Notes: generated by a model from the letters alone, not told the origin. Positions 7,528-16,175 are shown, counted from the stretch's first letter. The stretch is 44,325 nt of DNA from Planctomyces sp. (GCA_005778225.1 SXPC01000159.1:1-44325), one strand, 5' to 3'. Made by a program: numbers and translations.

Positions 7528-7709
7528 AGATCAAGCCTCTTTTCTTTGATTCCGCCGGAGGTGCCAAACCCATACCATGGGCCGTCAACACCAAAGGGTG
7601 AGCCTTGTGCTACCCGTCGACCGCCCTTCTTAAAGCGACTCCACCGGTCGCAATCATCGAGAGGTTTGATCTTAGCCCTTGAAGAACTTCGGTTCTTCAG
7701 GGGTTTTTT
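7528..7709 (+). ncRNA. ssrS: Structured RNA, 6S-RNA-like rod with terminator
   Basis: The region folds into one long rod. Closing stem: 7528-7539 pairs with 7661-7672 (12 pairs with one G-T). Then an 8/5-base loop, then GATT-CG-CCGG (7548-7558) with CCGG-CG-AATC (7644-7655). A large internal loop follows (about 17 bases left, 14 right). The distal arm is 7579-7589 with 7616-7626 (two mismatches), capped by GGGT/ACCC and AGC/GCT at 7596-7615. A strong terminator follows. Closing stem, central bubble and terminal arm in 150-180 nt is the plan of 6S RNA, which sequesters RNA polymerase holoenzyme in stationary phase. No coding frame of merit crosses it. The structure is read directly; the 6S identity is inferred and could be wrong. 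Confidence 0.5.
7676..7709 (+). terminator. Rho-independent terminator of the structured RNA
   Basis: CCCTTGAAGAAC (7676-7687), a TTCG tetraloop, then GTTCTTCAGGGG and six T. It has one G-T pair in an otherwise perfect 12-pair stem. Confidence 0.9.
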
Positions 7710-7731
7710 GTTGCGCGCTGTGGAAAGAAGA

Positions 7732-7975
7732 GACTGGAACGCAGAGCACGCGGAGGGGAGCAGAGGTCGCAGAGAAGAGAAGGCCAGAGTTAACGCAAAG
7801 TCGCCAGGACGCGAAGGAAGACTTTTCAATAGGAAACCATTTGTGTTTCGAAATCGATCTTTGGCTGATCGACTTTCCTGGCTTTTCCTCGTTGCGTCTT
7901 CGCGGCTTGGCGTTGAATCTGGGCTGTTCTTCTCTGCTGCACTCTTCTCGACTCTGTTATATCTGCGTTCCAGTC
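7732..7975. repeat. Long imperfect palindrome, gactggaacgcag family, copy 1
   Basis: It begins GACTGGAACGCAGAG and ends CTGCGTTCCAGTC, with further matching inner blocks (cgcagag...gaag near 7770, and ttctctgc / cgtcttcgcggcttggcg on the other side). The same outer and inner blocks recur at 13757-13906. The middle (7820-7860) is not palindromic. Frames through it are shadows of the repeat. Confidence 0.75.
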
Positions 7976-8144
7976 TATTTCTCCCGGCGAATCACTTTCA
8001 AAAGCCTGCGGTGGTTTTGCGTCAATTTGTTCGTAAGTTCGCCAGCTTAAATGTTACCGATTGCATCAACGAAGCAAGCTGCGTTATAAAGTCTTCTCTC
8101 AATTGGTTTACCGCTGAGTCGTTGGTTTTTGGGATCGATTTCTC

Positions 8145-9902
8145 ATGATGTTCTGGCTTATGGCCTTTTCGGCGACCGTGCTGATTGTGGCTTATCGTGT
8201 TTATGGCAACCTGCTGGCGCGACTGCTTCGTCTGGATAAAGACGTTGTCACGCCGGCTCATACGCTACGTGATGACATCGATTACGCACCGCTGAGTCCC
8301 GGTCCTCTTCTGAATCAGCACTTCTCTGCGATCGCAGCAGCTGGGCCGATCGTCGGGCCGATTCTGGCGGGGGCGGCATTCGGGTGGCTGCCGGCGATGA
8401 TCTGGATCCTGGTGGGATCGATCTTCATTGGCGGCGTGCATGACTTTACGGCACTGGTCGCCTCGGTCCGTCACCAGGGCAAGTCGATTGCGGAAGTGGT
8501 CCGCGAGCATATCAGTCCGCGCGCGTTTCTGTTGTTTCTGATCTTCATCTGGCTGGCGCTGGTGTACATCATTGTCGCCTTTACCGACATCACGGCGTCT
8601 TCATTTACCGGGATGCAGGTTCTCGAAAATGGGCAGTCGGTCAGTGGAGCAGGGATCGCGTCGGCGTCGCTGATGTATCTGGTGCTGCCGGTGATGATGG
8701 GGCTTGTCATTCGGTACACGGGGATGTCGAGCACGCTGGCGAGTTGCATCTTCCTTCCGCTGGTCGGTGTGGCGATTTATGCAGGGCAGGTCTTTCCGTT
8801 TGACGTGACGGCGATCATTCATTCGTTCTGGCCTAGCCTGACGACTACTCAAGCGGAAGGTTACGCTCACGTCAGCTGGGACGTCGCGTTGTTGTTGTAC
8901 TGCGCGGTGGCGTCGGTTGTGCCGCTGTGGTTGTTGCTACAGCCTCGAGGGGAACTGGGGGGGTACTTCCTGTTTCTTGCACTGGGAGCAGGTGCACTGG
9001 GGCTGGTCATGGGAGGCAAGCCGATTGAGTTGCCGATGTTCTCCGGCTGGACCAGTCTCAAGGGGGACGCGATGGTCCCGATGCTTTTCATCACGATTGC
9101 CTGCGGGGCCTGCTCGGGGTTTCACTCGCTGATTGCCTCCGGGACAACTTCGAAGCAGCTGCGTGTCGAAACGGATGCCAAGCCGATTGGCTATGGGAGT
9201 ATGCTTCTGGAAGCCATGGTCGCGATGGTCTCTTTGTGTTGTGTGATGTCACTGGCTGGGGATCATGCTCTCGTGAAGAACCCGCAGCCGAACTTTATTT
9301 ATGCACTGGGAATTGGCGGGTTTCTGGAGAAGGTCGGGCTGCCGGCTGCGGTCGGTGTTTCGTTTGCGCTGATGGCGTTTTCGACCTTCGTTTACGACAC
9401 GCTCGATGTCTGCACGCGTCTCGGGCGATTCATTATTCAGGAACTGACGGGACTCAAAGGAGTCGCTGGTCGCTGGCTGGGGACGATCATCACGACAGGC
9501 GTGCCGATGTACTTTGTCTTCCAGACATCCGTCGATGCGGCGGGGAAACCGGTGCCCATCTGGCGGACCTTCTGGGAGCTGTTTGGTGCCAGTAATCAGT
9601 TGCTCGCGGCGATGACGTTGTTGGGGGTCACGGTCTGGCTGTGGCGGACACGTCGAGCCATGTGGGTCTGGGCGGTGACAGGGATCCCGATGGCGCTGAT
9701 GACGGTGATGAGTGTCTGGGCGCTGGTCAACATCATTCGGAAACACTTTGCGGGTGGAGTGACGGCCAATCCTGTTCCGTGGATCGCAAGCTGTCTGGTC
9801 GGGCTGGCGATACTGATGATCATTGAAGGCGTGGTGATCATCGTCCGTGGAAACTCGCAGGATCAACCGAAATCACCGGTACCAATCCCCGAGGCTGCGT
9901 AA
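8145..9902 (+). CDS. cstA: CstA/BtsT-family carbon-starvation transporter
   Basis: A 585-residue integral membrane protein with about 14-16 hydrophobic segments. The N-terminal motifs are diagnostic of the CstA family: AYRVYGNLLARLL, NQHFSAIAAAGPIVGPILAG, and FIGGVHDFTALVASVRHQGKSI; later FHSLIASGTTSKQL and FVYDTLDVCTRLGRFIIQE. Characterised members (CstA, BtsT) import pyruvate, and CstA was also linked to peptide uptake. It is shorter than the E. coli proteins (about 700), as in many non-enteric bacteria. Start ATG 8145 is followed at once by a second ATG; GGGATC upstream is a weak ribosome site. It stands alone. The exact substrate is not readable from sequence. Confidence 0.93.
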   Translation: MMFWLMAFSATVLIVAYRVYGNLLARLLRLDKDVVTPAHTLRDDIDYAPLSPGPLLNQHFSAIAAAGPIVGPILAGAAFGWLPAMIWILVGSIFIGGVHDFTALVASVRHQGKSIAEVVREHISPRAFLLFLIFIWLALVYIIVAFTDITASSFTGMQVLENGQSVSGAGIASASLMYLVLPVMMGLVIRYTGMSSTLASCIFLPLVGVAIYAGQVFPFDVTAIIHSFWPSLTTTQAEGYAHVSWDVALLLYCAVASVVPLWLLLQPRGELGGYFLFLALGAGALGLVMGGKPIELPMFSGWTSLKGDAMVPMLFITIACGACSGFHSLIASGTTSKQLRVETDAKPIGYGSMLLEAMVAMVSLCCVMSLAGDHALVKNPQPNFIYALGIGGFLEKVGLPAAVGVSFALMAFSTFVYDTLDVCTRLGRFIIQELTGLKGVAGRWLGTIITTGVPMYFVFQTSVDAAGKPVPIWRTFWELFGASNQLLAAMTLLGVTVWLWRTRRAMWVWAVTGIPMALMTVMSVWALVNIIRKHFAGGVTANPVPWIASCLVGLAILMIIEGVVIIVRGNSQDQPKSPVPIPEAA

Positions 9903-10227
9903 TTTTCGCATCCCGATGTGGATCTCAGTTCACATAAAGCCAGATAATCCGCCGACGCATCAATTTGCACTGATTTGGATTTGGCAAACCCCGCAAACTT
10001 GCGTGTTTTTGAAAAATCGTTATCGATTTTCAGAGACTTCGCTGGTACGCTTGCAGCTTAATGGATTGCCTTGCGCAACGGCTTTTGCCGTCATTCTTGC
10101 GCGCTCATGCCAAATTATTTGGCGTTTCTGTCTGATGAAACGCATTCGCCACGCCGACACGATTTCGTCGGCCACGGACACACATCCACCTCCTAATTGA
10201 ACGTCTGCCAAGACAGTGAGTTGAGAC
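9903..10227 (+). other. Intergenic region with a series of hairpins
   Basis: Between cstA and the DUF309 gene. A weak terminator-like CGCA/TGCG hairpin with TGTTTTT (9992-10010) may end cstA. Then come GAAAATCG-type arms (10011-10031), ACGGC-TTTT-GCCGT (10078-10091), GCCAAAT-T-ATTTGGC (10109-10123), CGTTTC/GAAACG (10123-10142) and GCCGAC/GTCGGC (10153-10172). Five in ~160 bases is more than expected by chance; the last four would sit in the leader of the DUF309 mRNA or in a separate small RNA. No frame here looks coding. Confidence 0.45.
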
Positions 10228-10791
10228 ATGATCACAGCCAACGGCGCTCTGACCGTCAATCGAATGATGCCCTCGGTTGACCTGCCTGATTACACCTTTA
10301 CCCCAGGATCGGGCACGCCACACCCGATCCGTGACCCGCAAGGCCACAGCTACGGCCAGAAACGCGTCAGCCCCAAGCCTCTCAACGATGAAACCTGGAA
10401 CGACAACCGCGCGTTCCTGATGGGCATCGACTACTTCAACATGGGCTACTATTGGGAAGCTCAAGATGAGTGGGAACGCCTCATCAAAGCCTCTGGCACA
10501 GACAGCATGATCGGCCGCTTCCTCAAGGGGCTGGTCAAGATGGCAGCGGCCGGCGTCAAAGTCCGCGAAGGCAGTATCCACGGCGTTCGACGTCATGCCG
10601 CCTCTGCGGGTGAAGTCTTTGCAGACGTCGCTGCCGAAGTCGATCGCGATTACTACTGCGGCCTGGAATTCACCTCGCTGCAGTTCGCCGCAGACCGCGC
10701 GGCTCAACTGGCTTACAAGCATGACCTTGAGCAAGGCGCCCCGGTCCGCGTCTTTCCGTTCGTCTTCCAACCGGTTCTGCAACGTTCGTAA
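10228..10791 (+). CDS. DUF309 domain protein
   Basis: A 187-residue soluble protein. The central part, [21 protein letters not shown] (residues about 67-87) followed by [18 protein letters not shown], is the DUF309 signature: an all-helical domain of unknown function in which a small Phe-Asn-x-Gly-x-Tyr-Trp-Glu-Ala block packs around an acidic site (the usual His after Glu-Ala is Gln here). The N-terminal ~50 residues are Pro-rich and lack a signal peptide. ATG 10228 follows GTTGAGAC. It is a single-gene unit ending in the hairpin at 10825-10869, with a hairpin-rich leader upstream. Confidence 0.82.
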   Translation: MITANGALTVNRMMPSVDLPDYTFTPGSGTPHPIRDPQGHSYGQKRVSPKPLNDETWNDNRAFLMGIDYFNMGYYWEAQDEWERLIKASGTDSMIGRFLKGLVKMAAAGVKVREGSIHGVRRHAASAGEVFADVAAEVDRDYYCGLEFTSLQFAADRAAQLAYKHDLEQGAPVRVFPFVFQPVLQRS

Positions 10792-10824
10792 GCAATTCTT
10801 CGCATAGAACTTCCGTCAATTTAC

Positions 10825-10869
10825 GCCTCATCAGGATAGGATCAAACGTCCTTCTCGATGAGGCTTTTT
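10825..10869 (+). terminator. Rho-independent terminator
   Basis: GCCTCATC (10825-10832) pairs with GATGAGGC (10857-10864), with inner AGGA/TCCT pairing, followed by TTTTT. It ends the DUF309 transcript. Confidence 0.85.
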
Positions 10870-10978
10870 CTTTGACGAACAAGAAATTTTCCCTGGGCTG
10901 TAAGGTTCTTTTCCACTCAGCGACCTCCTTCATCGTTCCGTGATCATGTCCCCTTTGTCATTTCTTTGGAGTTCGCTG

Positions 10979-12406
10979 ATGCTCCGGTCGTCTGTTGCCG
11001 CGTGCGCGGTTCTATTCGTTTCTGCTATGGCTCATGCTGATGAGCCAGCCTGGCCTTCCTTTCGAGGGCTCAACTGCATGGGGATTTCGAGTTCCTCGAA
11101 GCCTCCTGTTGAGTTTGGAAAAGACTCGAACGTTGTCTGGAAAATCGCTGTCCCGAGTGGATTCAGCAGTCCGATCGTCTGGGGGCAGCGTCTCTTTCTG
11201 ACCGCGTTTGATAACGGCTCGCTCGAAACACTTTGTTATTCCACTACCGATGGCAAACTGCTCTGGAAACAGAAAGCACCGACGGATCAGATCGAGGCTT
11301 ATCATGTGACCCTTGGTAGCCCGGCGGCTTCCTCCGTCGCGACGGATGGAGTTCACGTTGTCAGCTACTTCGGAAGCTATGGACTGACCTGCTTCGATCT
11401 CGACGGGAACATTCTCTGGAAGAAACCGATGCCCAAAGCCGAAACCCACGGCGACTTCGGCAGCGGGACTTCGCCCGTGATCGTTGACGGGAAGGTCATC
11501 CTCGTACGAGATATCATCAACGAACCAGCGATGTATGCCTTCGATCTTGAAAAAGGTGATGAACTCTGGCGTGTCGATCGAAGTGATTTTCTTTCGGGCT
11601 ATACGAGTCCGATTGTCTGGAAAAACAGTCATCGCAAAGAGATCGTGGTTGCTGGCTCGTATTGTCTCAAGGGTTACGATCCTGCGAATGGCAAAGAACT
11701 CTGGAAGGTGAACGGGCTCCCTTCGGTCGTCTGCACGGTCCCTGTCGTTGAAGGGGATGTCCTCTGCTTTGCAGGCTGGGCACCTCCCGCTCAGGGGGAA
11801 GGGGCACTGCCGGGCTTCGAGCAGCTCCTCGGCATGATGGATAAGAACAAAGATGGTCATTACACCAAAGACGAATCGGTCGGCACGCCTTTCGAAACAT
11901 TCTTCGGCGGGCAGGATCTGAATAAGGACGGCGAGATCGTTGTCGCCGAGTGGGACGTGCTGACAGCGATGATTGCGAAGGGCGTCAATCGGGTCTTTGC
12001 ACTCAAAGCAGGTGGCTCTGGCGATATCAGCCAGTCACACGTTCTCTGGTCACAAGAGAAATCAGTGACTTTGCCCTATGTTCCCAGCCCGATCATTTAT
12101 GAGGGCGAGCTGTTTCTGATCAAAGATGGTGGACAGGTCTCTGTCTTGAATCCTGAGACAGGCGCAGGGATCGTGCAGCGAAAGCGACTGGGAGATGCCA
12201 GCCAGTACTTCGCGTCACCCGTGGCAGCTGATGGCCACCTCTATGTGACGTCGCTGAATGGAAAAATCTCCGTTCTGACCCTCAAGCCGACGCTGGAGGA
12301 GATTCAGACGATCGATCTTGGCGAGATGACGCCCGCGACTCCCGCCCTGGCTGGAGATCGCATCTATGTTCGGACCGCGACGACATTGTATGCGTTTGGC
12401 AAGTAA
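10979..12406 (+). CDS. Secreted PQQ-type beta-propeller protein with EF-hands
   Basis: A 475-residue protein with a Sec signal peptide (residues 1-20, ending AMAHA). WPSFRGLNCMGIS is the standard opening of planctomycete PQQ-like outer proteins. Repeated blades carry the AxDxxxGxxxW-type motif (AFDLEKGDELWRV, GYDPANGKELWKV). Between blades, near residues 285-320, are two EF-hand loops, DKNKDGHYTKDE and DLNKDGEIVVAE, predicted to bind calcium. Family members are periplasmic or surface propellers, often of unknown catalytic role; PQQ binding itself is not shown. ATG 10979 is chosen because GGAG lies seven bases upstream and gives a clean signal peptide; in-frame GTG 10940 and ATG 10946 are weaker. 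A paralogue lies at 26800-28131. Confidence 0.88.
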   Translation: MLRSSVAACAVLFVSAMAHADEPAWPSFRGLNCMGISSSSKPPVEFGKDSNVVWKIAVPSGFSSPIVWGQRLFLTAFDNGSLETLCYSTTDGKLLWKQKAPTDQIEAYHVTLGSPAASSVATDGVHVVSYFGSYGLTCFDLDGNILWKKPMPKAETHGDFGSGTSPVIVDGKVILVRDIINEPAMYAFDLEKGDELWRVDRSDFLSGYTSPIVWKNSHRKEIVVAGSYCLKGYDPANGKELWKVNGLPSVVCTVPVVEGDVLCFAGWAPPAQGEGALPGFEQLLGMMDKNKDGHYTKDESVGTPFETFFGGQDLNKDGEIVVAEWDVLTAMIAKGVNRVFALKAGGSGDISQSHVLWSQEKSVTLPYVPSPIIYEGELFLIKDGGQVSVLNPETGAGIVQRKRLGDASQYFASPVAADGHLYVTSLNGKISVLTLKPTLEEIQTIDLGEMTPATPALAGDRIYVRTATTLYAFGK

Positions 12407-12440
12407 GCCTGCACAATGGCGTGGCTTGATGTAAATGAGA

Positions 12441-12471
12441 AAAGGAGTGAGTGTTCCTCACTCCTTTTTTT
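12441..12471 (+). terminator. Rho-independent terminator
   Basis: A perfect stem GGAGTGAG (12444-12451) / CTCACTCC (12457-12464), flanked by AAA and a seven-T run, 35 bases after the propeller gene. Confidence 0.92.
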
Positions 12472-12502
12472 GTGATGAGAGCAGTTGAAGCTTCGCAGAG
12501 AT

Positions 12503-12550
12503 CCCTCATCCGTCAGCGAAGCGCTGCCACCTTCTCCCCGAGGGAGAAGG
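12503..12550. repeat. Intergenic repeat-like hairpin
   Basis: CCTTCTCCC (12530-12538) pairs with GGGAGAAGG (12542-12550), preceded by ccctcatccgtcagcgaagc. The wording is that of a short intergenic repeat I associate with planctomycete genomes; there is only one copy here, so the call rests on memory. It lies between the convergent propeller and lactonase genes. Confidence 0.4.
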
Positions 12551-12574
12551 AACAAGTCACTGTCGCTCATCGCT

Positions 12575-13711
12575 TTATTCGGGACGAAACCGTGAGCAGC
12601 CGACGCCGTTGAGGTCGAGGGTTTCGCCGGTGTCTGTGAGGCTGCCGTCTTTGTCGCTGATGGTTTTGACGACGATCGGTCCGCCGTTCTGATTGGCGAC
12701 GAGCATGAACTTGCGGGTCGGGTCGAACTGGAAGTGACGGCAGTGATCGCCGCCGGTTGGTTCGCGTTCCACGAAGGTGAGTTCGCCAGTTTCCGAGTCG
12801 ACACTGTAAACAGCGATCGAGTTGTGCCCACGGTTGGTGGCGTAGACGAACTTGCCGTTGGGGTGGACGCGGACTTCGGCAGCGGTGTTCTGCTTCTTGT
12901 AGTCCGCAGGGAGCATGGGGACGGTCTTACCGACTTCGATATTGCCATCGCGGAGATGATAAGTCGTCAGTGTGCTGGCCAGTTCGTTGAGGCCGTAGCA
13001 GACAATGTGTGACTTGAGTTTGAGGAAGTCGATGTGACGAGGGCCGTCACCTGGCTTGGTGCTGACGTATGGCGTCTTGCCAGGGGTGATCGATTTGGCT
13101 TTGCGGTCGAGGTGATAGATCATGATCTTGTCCGTGCCAAGGTCATTGACGATGAGGGTGTCGGTTCCTGGGATTTCACGGAACTGGTGAGCGTGAGCTT
13201 TTTCCTGACGCTTTGGGTCAGCTTTGCTAGCGCCTTCGTATTGCTCGAAGAAGATCTGCTTTTCAAGTGAGCCATCGTCAGCGATGGAGTAGGCGATCGC
13301 GCTCCCGCCAGAGTAGTTGGCGACGAGGGCAAACTTGCCGTCTGCCGTCGTCTCGATGTAGCAGGGGCCGGCGCCGCCGGTCGTGAGTTCGTTGAGGAGT
13401 TCGAGGGTGCCGTCGTCCTGGATACGGTAAGCACATGCGGAACTGCCCTTCTCGATTTTGATATTCGACGTGCCGCAGGTGTAGATGTATTTTCCATCCG
13501 GCGAAAACGCGATCGAGGCAGAGGCTTGAGTTTTTCTTGCGAGTTCAAGTTTGCCGAACTTGCCCGTCTCGGGATCAAATTCGGCTCGATAGATGCCCGA
13601 GTCTTCTGGACCTTTTCCGGTCACGAAATACAACATGTTCGATTCACCCGCAGACAACGGGGCGTTGCATAACACTGCGAAGGCGACAGTCAGGATGAGG
13701 CGCACGATCAT
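12575..13711 (-). CDS. Secreted lactonase-family beta-propeller (6-phosphogluconolactonase-like)
   Basis: A 378-residue protein with a signal peptide (MIVRLILTVAFAVLCNAPLSA, cut near residue 21). The body is a seven-bladed propeller with repeats such as FSPDGKYIYTCG, TADGKFALVANYSGGS, HPNGKFVYATNRGHNSIAVY and DPTRKFMLVANQNGG, the pattern of the Pgl/lactonase family. Cytoplasmic members hydrolyse 6-phosphogluconolactone; an exported one more likely acts on other lactones or is non-catalytic. ATG 13711 has GGAG seven bases upstream. The frame continues 42 codons further upstream, but that part is encoded by the palindromic repeat and should not be included. Confidence 0.87.
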   Translation of the reverse strand: MIVRLILTVAFAVLCNAPLSAGESNMLYFVTGKGPEDSGIYRAEFDPETGKFGKLELARKTQASASIAFSPDGKYIYTCGTSNIKIEKGSSACAYRIQDDGTLELLNELTTGGAGPCYIETTADGKFALVANYSGGSAIAYSIADDGSLEKQIFFEQYEGASKADPKRQEKAHAHQFREIPGTDTLIVNDLGTDKIMIYHLDRKAKSITPGKTPYVSTKPGDGPRHIDFLKLKSHIVCYGLNELASTLTTYHLRDGNIEVGKTVPMLPADYKKQNTAAEVRVHPNGKFVYATNRGHNSIAVYSVDSETGELTFVEREPTGGDHCRHFQFDPTRKFMLVANQNGGPIVVKTISDKDGSLTDTGETLDLNGVGCSRFRPE

Positions 13712-13756
13712 GAACTGCTCCGGTTGAGGATTCAAAGGGGAGGAGAACGAGAAGGA

Positions 13757-13906
13757 GACTGGAACGCAGAGGGAACGGAGGTGAGCAGAGATCGCAGAGA
13801 AGAGATCTAGATTCAACGCCACGTCGCGAAGTCGCAAAGGGGATCAATGTACTTGGCTTTGAACTCTGCGCCCTCTGCTCGACTCTGATTCCTCTGCGTT
13901 CCAGTC
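13757..13906. repeat. Long imperfect palindrome, gactggaacgcag family, copy 2
   Basis: It begins GACTGGAACGCAGAG and ends CTCTGCGTTCCAGTC, with inner blocks gcagagatcgcagagaag and aactctgcgccctctgct. It shares outer and inner blocks with 7732-7975 but is about 95 bases shorter. It lies between the lactonase start and the end of fmt. Confidence 0.75.
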
Positions 13907-13965
13907 TTATTCATAAAGTCACAGCAGTTCAGTGTAGCGGCAACCAGATTCATATCACAGGCAAT

Positions 13966-14928
13966 TTATGTGTTTGCGAGCTTGTCGCCGGGGGAGATTG
14001 TGGTCCCGAGCAGAAAATCTGCCGCAGTCATCCCCCTTTTGCCGGCTGGTTGCAGGGTGATGATCTTCGCCAGTCCGTCGCCGGTGCGGACGAGGAGTTC
14101 GCGTTCGGATGTCGAGAGCAGATCGCCGGGGGACAGATGCTCGAAGGGAAGATCGCGGTGATAGGGTTGCAGCTTCGTGATGATGACCCGCTGAGGCGGT
14201 TTGCCAGCGAGATGCAGAAACGTAAACGGATTCGGCCACGGCTGCATGGCTCGGAGATGCCAGCCGAGTTCTTCGGTCGATTTGCTCCAGTCGATGAGCC
14301 CTTCTTCCTTCTCAATACGGGGCGAGAAAGTGACCTGCGAAGGATCCTGCGGGACCGAGATCGCGATCCCCTGATCGAGCTGGTTGACGACATCGAGCGT
14401 GATGCCGACGGAGAATTCTGCCAGACGGTCATGCAGCTGGCCGTAGGTTTCGTCGCTTTGAATGGGGGTCGTCGCGATGCCAAAGACAGGCCCGGCATCG
14501 AGTTCGCGGACAATCTGAAAAATGCTCACGCCGCTTTCTTTTTCGCCTTTCCAGATGGCGTACTGAATGGGAGCCGCCCCACGGTACTTGGGAAGGATCG
14601 AGCCATGGACGTTGATCGCCCCCAGGCGAGGAATCGCGAGCAGTTTGTTTGTCAGGATCTGCCCATACGCAGCGACGACATAAAGATCTGCGTTAAGAGC
14701 CCTGAGGGCATCGAGCGATTCTTCTGTCCGCACCTTCTCTGGCTGCAAAACGGGAATGCCGCGTTCAATAGCGAATTCCTTAAGCGGATTGACATGCTGA
14801 TGATGCCCGCGTCCGACGCGATCTGGTTGCGTCACGAGTCCGACGACTTCATGCTCCGACTCGACCAGCGCCTTGAACACCGGCAACGCGAACGCCCCTG
14901 TTCCCATCATCAGAATTCGCAGTGGCAA
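13966..14928 (-). CDS. fmt: Methionyl-tRNA formyltransferase
   Basis: A 320-residue enzyme that formylates initiator Met-tRNA with 10-formyltetrahydrofolate. The N-terminal catalytic domain shows the family block INVHGSILPKYRGAAPIQYA, with Asn106, His108 and, later, Asp144 (ELDAGP) as the expected catalytic triad. The fold starts with the Rossmann-like strand RILMMGTGAFALPVF. The C-terminal OB-like domain (from about 210) matches the tRNA-binding part. Length is normal (about 310-320). The usual linker MDEGMDTGPI is replaced by IVRELDAGPVF, a mild variation that keeps the Asp. No def gene is adjacent. The gene follows the cysteine desulfurase on the same strand with a gap of about 107 bases. 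Confidence 0.95.
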   Translation of the reverse strand: MPLRILMMGTGAFALPVFKALVESEHEVVGLVTQPDRVGRGHHQHVNPLKEFAIERGIPVLQPEKVRTEESLDALRALNADLYVVAAYGQILTNKLLAIPRLGAINVHGSILPKYRGAAPIQYAIWKGEKESGVSIFQIVRELDAGPVFGIATTPIQSDETYGQLHDRLAEFSVGITLDVVNQLDQGIAISVPQDPSQVTFSPRIEKEEGLIDWSKSTEELGWHLRAMQPWPNPFTFLHLAGKPPQRVIITKLQPYHRDLPFEHLSPGDLLSTSERELLVRTGDGLAKIITLQPAGKRGMTAADFLLGTTISPGDKLANT

Positions 14929-15035
14929 GGTGAAGGCCTTTCATGTCGAGAGAAGAGTTCATCGTCCGTCGTTGCCAGTTCCTACTCACTTAGAGTAATG
15001 ACTCAAACGAACGAAGGAAGCCAACCGACTAGTTT

Positions 15036-16175
15036 TCAAGAGTCCCGAGGAGATCGTTCGCCTAAAGCATGAGAGAGGATTTTCAATGCGTCTGTGATGT
15101 CATCACTGGTCGTCATGCGGGACAGAGAGAAGCGAAGGGAGTTGTTGGCGAGGTGTTCGGGGATGTGCATCGCGAGGAGGACGGGGGAAGGTTCGCTGGA
15201 GCCGCTCGCGCAGGCGGAGCCTTGGGAGCAGGCCAGCCCTAACAGGTCGAGGGTGACCAGAAGGGCTTCGCCGTCGTTGACGGGGAAGGCAATGTTGGAG
15301 GTGTTGGGGAGGCGGGGAGACTGCTCGCCGTGGATGATGATGTTGGGATGAGCTTCTTTGAGTTCGTCTTCGAAGCGGTCTCTCAGCGTGCGGATGTGTG
15401 TCGTGTTGGTGTCGATGTTGTCGGTTGCGAGTTGGAGGGCCGTCGCCATGCCGGCGGCGAGGGTGACGAGTTCGGTCCCCGGGCGGATGCCTTGTTCCTG
15501 AAAGCCGCCGAAGAGGGTGGGTGAGAAGGGGGTGCCTTCTTTGAGGAGCAGGCCGCCGATGCCTCGGGGGCCGTGAAATTTATGGGCGGCGAAGCTGAGA
15601 GCGCTGACGCCGAGGGTGGTGAAGTCGACAGGGAGTTTGCCGACGGCCTGGACGGCGTCGAGGTGAAGCGGGACGTTGTGTTGCTGGCAGAGATTGGAAA
15701 GTGAGGAGAGATTCTGAATGACGCCGGTTTCGTTGTTGGCCCAGAGGGTGGTGACGAAGGAGAGGTCGTTCCAAGGGAGTTGCGTGAGGGAGTCTTCGAC
15801 GATCAGGCCGTTGTCGTCGAGCGGGATGAGGTGGCGTGTCCAGCCTTGTCGGACGAGGATGTCTGAGGGGCGCGATGCAGCGGGGTGGTCGCCTTCGGTG
15901 ATGGCGAAGTGTCTCTTTTCGGGGCGTGCGTGGGCGAGACCGAAGAGGGCCAGGTTGATGGCTTCGGTGCCGCCGCTGGTGAAGGTCAGGGATTTCGGGT
16001 GAGCGTTCAAGCAACCTGCGATCGAGTCGCGGGCGTCTTCATAGACCTGACGGGCTTTGCGACCGAGTTGGTGTCGGCTGCCGGGGTTGGCCCAGGCGGT
16101 CTGGGAGACGCGCGTCATGACGTCCCAGACGAGCGGGTCGAGCGGGGTGGTGGAGTTGTTGTCGAGGTAGATCAT
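15036..16175 (-). CDS. Cysteine desulfurase, NifS/IscS family
   Basis: A 379-residue PLP enzyme that moves sulfur from cysteine to a protein persulfide for Fe-S clusters or tRNA thiolation. It opens MIYLDNNSTTPLDP as the family does; LTFTSGGTEAINLAL binds PLP phosphate; AHKFHGPRGIGGLL carries the Schiff-base lysine (Lys199), and CSQGSACASGSSEPSPVL holds the catalytic Cys (Cys322). The loop TEGDHPAASRP replaces the common EH-AVL sequence but keeps the His. ATG 16175 is preferred for its match to the family; GTG 16199 would add eight residues. Neither has a strong ribosome site. No iscU or mnmA is next to it, so its partner cannot be told. Confidence 0.93.
   Translation of the reverse strand: MIYLDNNSTTPLDPLVWDVMTRVSQTAWANPGSRHQLGRKARQVYEDARDSIAGCLNAHPKSLTFTSGGTEAINLALFGLAHARPEKRHFAITEGDHPAASRPSDILVRQGWTRHLIPLDDNGLIVEDSLTQLPWNDLSFVTTLWANNETGVIQNLSSLSNLCQQHNVPLHLDAVQAVGKLPVDFTTLGVSALSFAAHKFHGPRGIGGLLLKEGTPFSPTLFGGFQEQGIRPGTELVTLAAGMATALQLATDNIDTNTTHIRTLRDRFEDELKEAHPNIIIHGEQSPRLPNTSNIAFPVNDGEALLVTLDLLGLACSQGSACASGSSEPSPVLLAMHIPEHLANNSLRFSLSRMTTSDDITDALKILSHALGERSPRDS

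Noticed and set aside
7546-8148. A 200-codon plus-strand frame across the structured RNA and the long palindrome
   Set aside because: It has no protein-like motif, contains the repeat-derived NAEHAEGSRGRREEK stretch, and overlaps a clear terminator.
12503-12550. The CCTTCTCCC/GGGAGAAGG hairpin as a terminator for the lactonase gene
   Set aside because: No T run follows on the minus strand; it is more likely a repeat.
13712-13837. N-terminal extension of the lactonase frame by 42 codons
   Set aside because: It is encoded mostly by the palindromic repeat; the ATG at 13711 has a ribosome site and a normal signal peptide.
14050-15072. A 340-codon plus-strand frame opposite fmt
   Set aside because: fmt on the minus strand has all catalytic residues; the plus frame is its shadow.
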